Assembly: GCA_964496245.1 (NCBI GenBank)
Contig: CAZBZG010000215.1
Span: forward strand, 1-8,289
Source: CAZBZG01 sp964496245
Lineage (GTDB): Bacteria > Planctomycetota > SZUA-567
DNA: 8,289 bases
Reading direction: 5' to 3'
Shown here: positions 4,450-8,289 of the stretch, piece after piece
Layout of the letters: each line of letters starts with the position of its first letter
How positions within the stretch are numbered: the first letter of the stretch is position 1
Translations under genes and position numbers: made by a program
The notes under the pieces: generated by a model
Databases searched by the model: none
The model's input: the letters and a program-made list of their open reading frames with translations, nothing else
Told to the model about the DNA's origin: nothing

Positions 4450-6636
4450 TCATCCTCTCTGCCGCGCGCCGCGGTCGGGCACGGAGACGCGAAGCGTGGT
4501 ACCGCGGCCTGGTTGCGACGCAAGGTCAAAGGAGCCGCCGAGGCGTTCGGCCCGAAGGCGCATGCTCCGGAGCCCGACGCCGGTGGAGGTCTCCTCCGGG
4601 GCAAACCCCCGGCCGTCGTCGCGCATTTCCATGCGGATCGTGTCCGCCTCGCGCGCGAGGCAGATGGTGATCGTTCGCGCCCGGCTGTGCCGAACGCTGT
4701 TGGCGAGCGCCTCCTGCGCGACGCGGAAGAGCTCGGAAGCGGCCACCGGGTCCTGGACCGGCACGGAGGCGGCCGTCTCTACCGAGCAGGCGATGCCGGT
4801 CCGGGAGGCCGTCGCCTCGGCCAGGTCTTCCAGGGCCACGGCGAGGCCTCCCTCGTTCGGGTCGACCGGGCTGATGCCGCGCACGGCTGCGCGCAGGCCC
4901 TCCTTGGCGTTCCAGAGTTCCTGCGCCATCCGCTTGGCTGCTTCGGCTTCGCCGCTTTCGGCCTTGTCCAGTCGCCGTTCGAGCGCGTCCGCCATCATGG
5001 CGAGTCCCGCCAGCTGCTGGCCGTGCCCGTCGTGCAGGTCCTGGCCGATGCGTTCGCGCTCCTCCTGGGCGGCAGCCAGAACCTCGGACTCCAGCTGAAT
5101 CCGTTCGGTGATGTCTATGGCGGCGGCATAGACGTGGTCTGTCCTTCCGTCAGGCGTTACGGAACGGGATACGGCGATTTGCCAATGAACGGTCTCACCG
5201 TCCTTACGGAGAAAACGTTTCTCAATCGAGTAGGAATGTCTCTGGCCCGCGGTCAGCTCGCGGAACAGACGGAGGTCCTTCTCGAGATCGTCGGGATGCG
5301 TGAGCTCGGTCCAATGTTTCTGCAGCAACTCCGCTCGGCTGTAGCCAAGCATGTAGCAGAGCTTGTCGTTGACATCGAGCCAGTCGCCCTCGGCGGTCTC
5401 GATCGCCATGCCCGTGAGCCCGAGCTCGAAGAGTTTGCGGAACTTTTCCTCGCTGCGCTGCATTGCGACGGCCGCCTGCTTGTGCTCGGTGATGTCATGC
5501 GAGAAGACGGCCACGCGCGTGACATGACCGTGTGCGTCGACGACCGGTACCAACCGGTTGGAGAGGATGCGGCCCGCACGCGCGTCCTCGAACTCTACCA
5601 CGCGGCGCGTGCGGATGGCTTCCTCGACGCGCGCGCGCCGGCCTGCAGCGACGTCGTCCGGCAGCAGGTCGAAGGCGTTCCGGCCGATCAGGGCGTCCGG
5701 CGTGGTCTGCAGGGCCTTTGCACAGGGTTCGTTGACCGCGAGGTACACGGCCTGTGCGTCGATCAGCATGGCCGGCGCGTCCGATGCGTCGAGCAGCGCC
5801 TGGTGGGTCTCGTTCGCCGCCTGCAGCATGGCTTCGGCCTGCTTGCGCTCCGTGATGTCCTCGTGGTTGCCGATCATGCGGATCGCCCGGCCGTCCGCGT
5901 CCCGCTCGACCACCCGCGCGCGGGCCCGGATCCAGCGGTAGCCGCCGTCCCGGGTGCGCAGGCGGAACTCGTTCTCGTACTGCTCGGGCTTGGTCTCGAG
6001 CCAGGCGGATGCGACCGCGAGCGCGTCCTCCCGATCGTCCGGATGGACGCGATCGACCCAGCTCTCGAAGGTCGGCGGAAACGCGCCGGGCTCGTAGCCG
6101 AGCATGCGATAGTACTGGTCGCTGAAGGAGAGCTCGTCCCGTTGGAAGTCCCACGTCCAGATGCCGTCCGAAGTCGTGTCGAGCGTGAGCGCGAGTTCGC
6201 GCGCATGGCGTTCGCGTTCCTTCTCGGTTTCGGCGCACGCGTGCTCGCGCTGCTCCCGCTCGAGTTCGCGCCGGAGGGCCTGCTCGCGCTGCAGGCGCGC
6301 CAGGCACGCCTCCAGGGCCTGGATGCTGACGGGCTTCTCGAGGTAGTCGAACGCGCCGAGGCGGAGGGCTTCCGCTGCGGACGCGGCGTCCGCATAGGCG
6401 GTGAGCAAAACAACGGGCGGGGCCTGCTTGCGGGCCGTGATGGTTCTCAGGAGTTCCAGGCCATCCATGCCCGGCATGCGGATGTCGGTGAGCACGAGGT
6501 CGCAGTTGGTCCGATCGAGCCGCTCCAGCGCTTCGCGGCCGCTCGCGACGACCGTGTGGTCATGATCGAGATCCGCGAGGAGCGCGGCCACGGCCTCGCG
6601 CACGATGGGGTCGTCATCCACCGCGAGCACGCGCAT
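4450..6636 (-). CDS. Soluble histidine kinase: receiver, three PAS, HisKA_3, HATPase
   Basis: This 728-residue kinase is the likely partner of the NarL-type regulator. An N-terminal receiver (1-118) has D7-D9, phospho-acceptor D51 in LVLTDIRMPGMDG and K101 in YLEKP. A Glu/Arg-rich helix, probably coiled coil, covers 112-150. Three PAS domains follow, at about 151-265, 273-388 and 393-513, each closed by a DITE motif (EDITERK, HDITEHK, IDITERI). HisKA_3 has phospho-acceptor H535 in QDLHDGHGQQLAGL. The ATPase has N646 in EALANSVRHS, DDGRGF at 673-678 and GVGLRSM at 686-692. HisKA_3 kinases characteristically signal to NarL/LuxR regulators, which matches the neighbour. There is no membrane segment. 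The receiver at the N-terminus means its activity may be set by another kinase. The ATG at 6636 is chosen over one at 6705, which lies upstream of the predicted -10 box. Confidence 0.95.
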   Translation of the reverse strand: MRVLAVDDDPIVREAVAALLADLDHDHTVVASGREALERLDRTNCDLVLTDIRMPGMDGLELLRTITARKQAPPVVLLTAYADAASAAEALRLGAFDYLEKPVSIQALEACLARLQREQALRRELEREQREHACAETEKERERHARELALTLDTTSDGIWTWDFQRDELSFSDQYYRMLGYEPGAFPPTFESWVDRVHPDDREDALAVASAWLETKPEQYENEFRLRTRDGGYRWIRARARVVERDADGRAIRMIGNHEDITERKQAEAMLQAANETHQALLDASDAPAMLIDAQAVYLAVNEPCAKALQTTPDALIGRNAFDLLPDDVAAGRRARVEEAIRTRRVVEFEDARAGRILSNRLVPVVDAHGHVTRVAVFSHDITEHKQAAVAMQRSEEKFRKLFELGLTGMAIETAEGDWLDVNDKLCYMLGYSRAELLQKHWTELTHPDDLEKDLRLFRELTAGQRHSYSIEKRFLRKDGETVHWQIAVSRSVTPDGRTDHVYAAAIDITERIQLESEVLAAAQEERERIGQDLHDGHGQQLAGLAMMADALERRLDKAESGEAEAAKRMAQELWNAKEGLRAAVRGISPVDPNEGGLAVALEDLAEATASRTGIACSVETAASVPVQDPVAASELFRVAQEALANSVRHSRARTITICLAREADTIRMEMRDDGRGFAPEETSTGVGLRSMRLRAERLGGSFDLASQPGRGTTLRVSVPDRGARQRG
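4453..4460 (-). promoter_or_regulatory. Ribosome binding site fixing the NarL-type regulator start
   Basis: AGAGAGGA on the minus strand lies 7 bases before the ATG at 4445 and sits within the last codons of the upstream kinase. It supports the 222-residue form over the longer frame starting at 4604. Confidence 0.7.
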
Positions 6637-6643
6637 GTTCACT

Positions 6644-6651
6644 TCCCCTCC
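6644..6651 (-). promoter_or_regulatory. Ribosome binding site fixing the PAS kinase start
   Basis: GGAGGGGA on the minus strand lies 7 bases before the ATG at 6636, which opens directly into the receiver (MRVLAVDDDP). It decides against the longer start at 6705. Confidence 0.75.
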
Positions 6652-6692
6652 CGCATCTGCTACGAGGCGAATCTGGCAGCGACACGCTGGAG

Positions 6693-6721
6693 AGTAGACG
6701 CACACGCGCGGGGTTTGTCAA
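6693..6721 (-). promoter_or_regulatory. Candidate sigma-70-type promoter of the PAS kinase/NarL operon
   Basis: On the minus strand a perfect -35 TTGACA (6721-6716) is followed after exactly 17 bases by TCTACT (6698-6693), which matches the -10 consensus at four of six positions. Transcription would begin near 6685, leaving a leader of roughly 50 bases before the ATG at 6636. Confidence 0.55.
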
Positions 6722-6761
6722 GGTCGCAGTCGGAGACGTCGCCTCATGACGCGTGGGGGGG

Positions 6762-6955
6762 CTAGGCGCCGCGTTCGAATGCGTCCGCCACTGCGCGCGC
6801 AAGCTCTTCCAGGGCGAACGGCTTCTGGAGGAACGGCAGGGCGCTCTCGCGAACGAACGTCTCCACGCGCTCGTCGCGGATGTGTCCTGAGAAGAGGAGG
6901 ACGCGCGCCTCTGGGTCGATCCGACGGATGGCCTGGCACGCGTCCACCCGCTCAT
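6762..6955 (-). pseudogene. 3' remnant of a hybrid kinase receiver domain
   Basis: The frame from about 6947 down to the TAG at 6762 encodes only the second half of a receiver domain: LLFSGHIRDERVETFVRES, then LQKPF with its conserved lysine. The acidic pocket and phospho-acceptor are missing. By eye, 37 of 58 aligned residues match the C-terminal receiver of the hybrid kinase at 1566-3260, so it derives from a paralogous kinase. The match stops at an ATGAGCGG corresponding to the MSG of that kinase, and one G is missing there, putting the MSG codons out of frame. Beyond 6955 the sequence is the leader of the plus-strand activator. A deletion or rearrangement removed most of the gene, or the assembly is chimeric here. 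A GTG at 6947 could in principle start a 61-residue peptide, but no function is expected. Confidence 0.8.
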
Positions 6956-6972
6956 ATCACCGAACTTCCTGG

Positions 6973-7001
6973 TTGCGCGCGACCTGGGCGCTGCGTATGA
7001 T
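6973..7001 (+). promoter_or_regulatory. Candidate sigma-70-type promoter of the FHA-GAF activator
   Basis: TTGCGC (6973-6978) and TATGAT (6996-7001) are separated by exactly 17 bases. The -10 matches consensus at five of six positions and the -35 at four, counting TTG and the C. Transcription would begin near 7008, giving a leader of nearly 70 bases. It lies just beyond the broken end of the receiver remnant. Confidence 0.5.
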
Positions 7002-7018
7002 TCCGGTGTGTTGGTTTT

Positions 7019-7050
7019 TCCGGCAGGGTTGGGGCCGAAGCGCTGCCGGA
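7019..7050 (+). promoter_or_regulatory. Hairpin in the 5' leader of the FHA-GAF activator
   Basis: TCCGGCAG at 7019-7026 is the exact reverse complement of 7043-7050, with a 16-base loop. It would fold in the mRNA leader between the predicted transcription start and the ribosome binding site. No riboswitch family is recognisable. It could equally be a DNA operator. Confidence 0.35.
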
Positions 7051-7063
7051 GCGGTGCAGGCGC

Positions 7064-7068
7064 GAGGA
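7064..7068 (+). promoter_or_regulatory. Ribosome binding site of the FHA-GAF activator
   Basis: GAGGA lies 7 bases before the ATG at 7076, which opens directly into the first strand of the FHA domain. Confidence 0.65.
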
Positions 7069-7075
7069 CGCAGAC

Positions 7076-8289
<1,214 letters not shown>

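Noticed and set aside
4446..4604. 53-residue N-terminal extension of the NarL-type regulator
   Set aside because: The extension is low complexity, overlaps the kinase's ATPase codons, and a better start with a ribosome binding site exists at 4445.
4210..6765. 851-codon open frame on the plus strand
   Set aside because: It is the antisense shadow of the PAS kinase and NarL-type regulator, and no family motif is seen.

Overview
The window is GC-rich and almost wholly devoted to signal transduction. It carries two complete histidine kinase/response regulator pairs on the minus strand, a broken receiver-domain remnant on the minus strand, and the first 404 codons of a divergent plus-strand sigma-54 activator that runs off the right edge. 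No protein-coding gene of another kind, RNA gene, transposase or CRISPR array is visible. The 10-N block at 887-896 marks an assembled scaffold. The families (GC-rich hybrid kinases, a Cys-rich PAS domain, an FHA-GAF-sigma54 activator) fit a Verrucomicrobiota/Kiritimatiellota/Lentisphaerota, Planctomycetota, Myxococcota or Desulfobacterota-like bacterium. The palindrome-rich intergenic repeat makes me lean to the first group, but that is recollection, not proof.

Region by region: 1-222 is a tandem repeat of 128-bp period with two strong palindromes per unit, just downstream of the first regulator gene. 223-1576 (minus) is an NtrC-type sigma-54 response regulator interrupted by the N gap. 1566-3260 (minus) is its overlapping partner, a soluble PAS-HisKA-HATPase-REC hybrid kinase whose PAS domain holds a four-cysteine cluster. 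3261-3776 is a 516-bp noncoding stretch with several dyads. 3777-4445 (minus) is a NarL/LuxR-type response regulator, and 4450-6636 (minus) is its partner kinase REC-PAS-PAS-PAS-HisKA_3-HATPase, with a good candidate sigma-70 promoter and Shine-Dalgarno site. 6762-6955 (minus) is the 3' end of a lost hybrid kinase, most like the receiver of the first kinase. 6956-7075 is the promoter and leader of the plus-strand FHA-GAF-AAA+ activator at 7076.

How they probably work together: each kinase is followed, in the direction of transcription, by its regulator, overlapping by 11 bp in one pair and spaced by 4 bp in the other, so each pair is probably translationally coupled and cognate. One pair should control sigma-54 promoters and the other sigma-70-family promoters. 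Neither kinase has a membrane segment, so both should sense cytoplasmic signals. The FHA-GAF activator would link sigma-54 transcription to Ser/Thr phosphorylation or a small ligand instead of a histidine kinase. I saw no convincing -24/-12 promoter in the window, so the sigma-54 targets are probably elsewhere.
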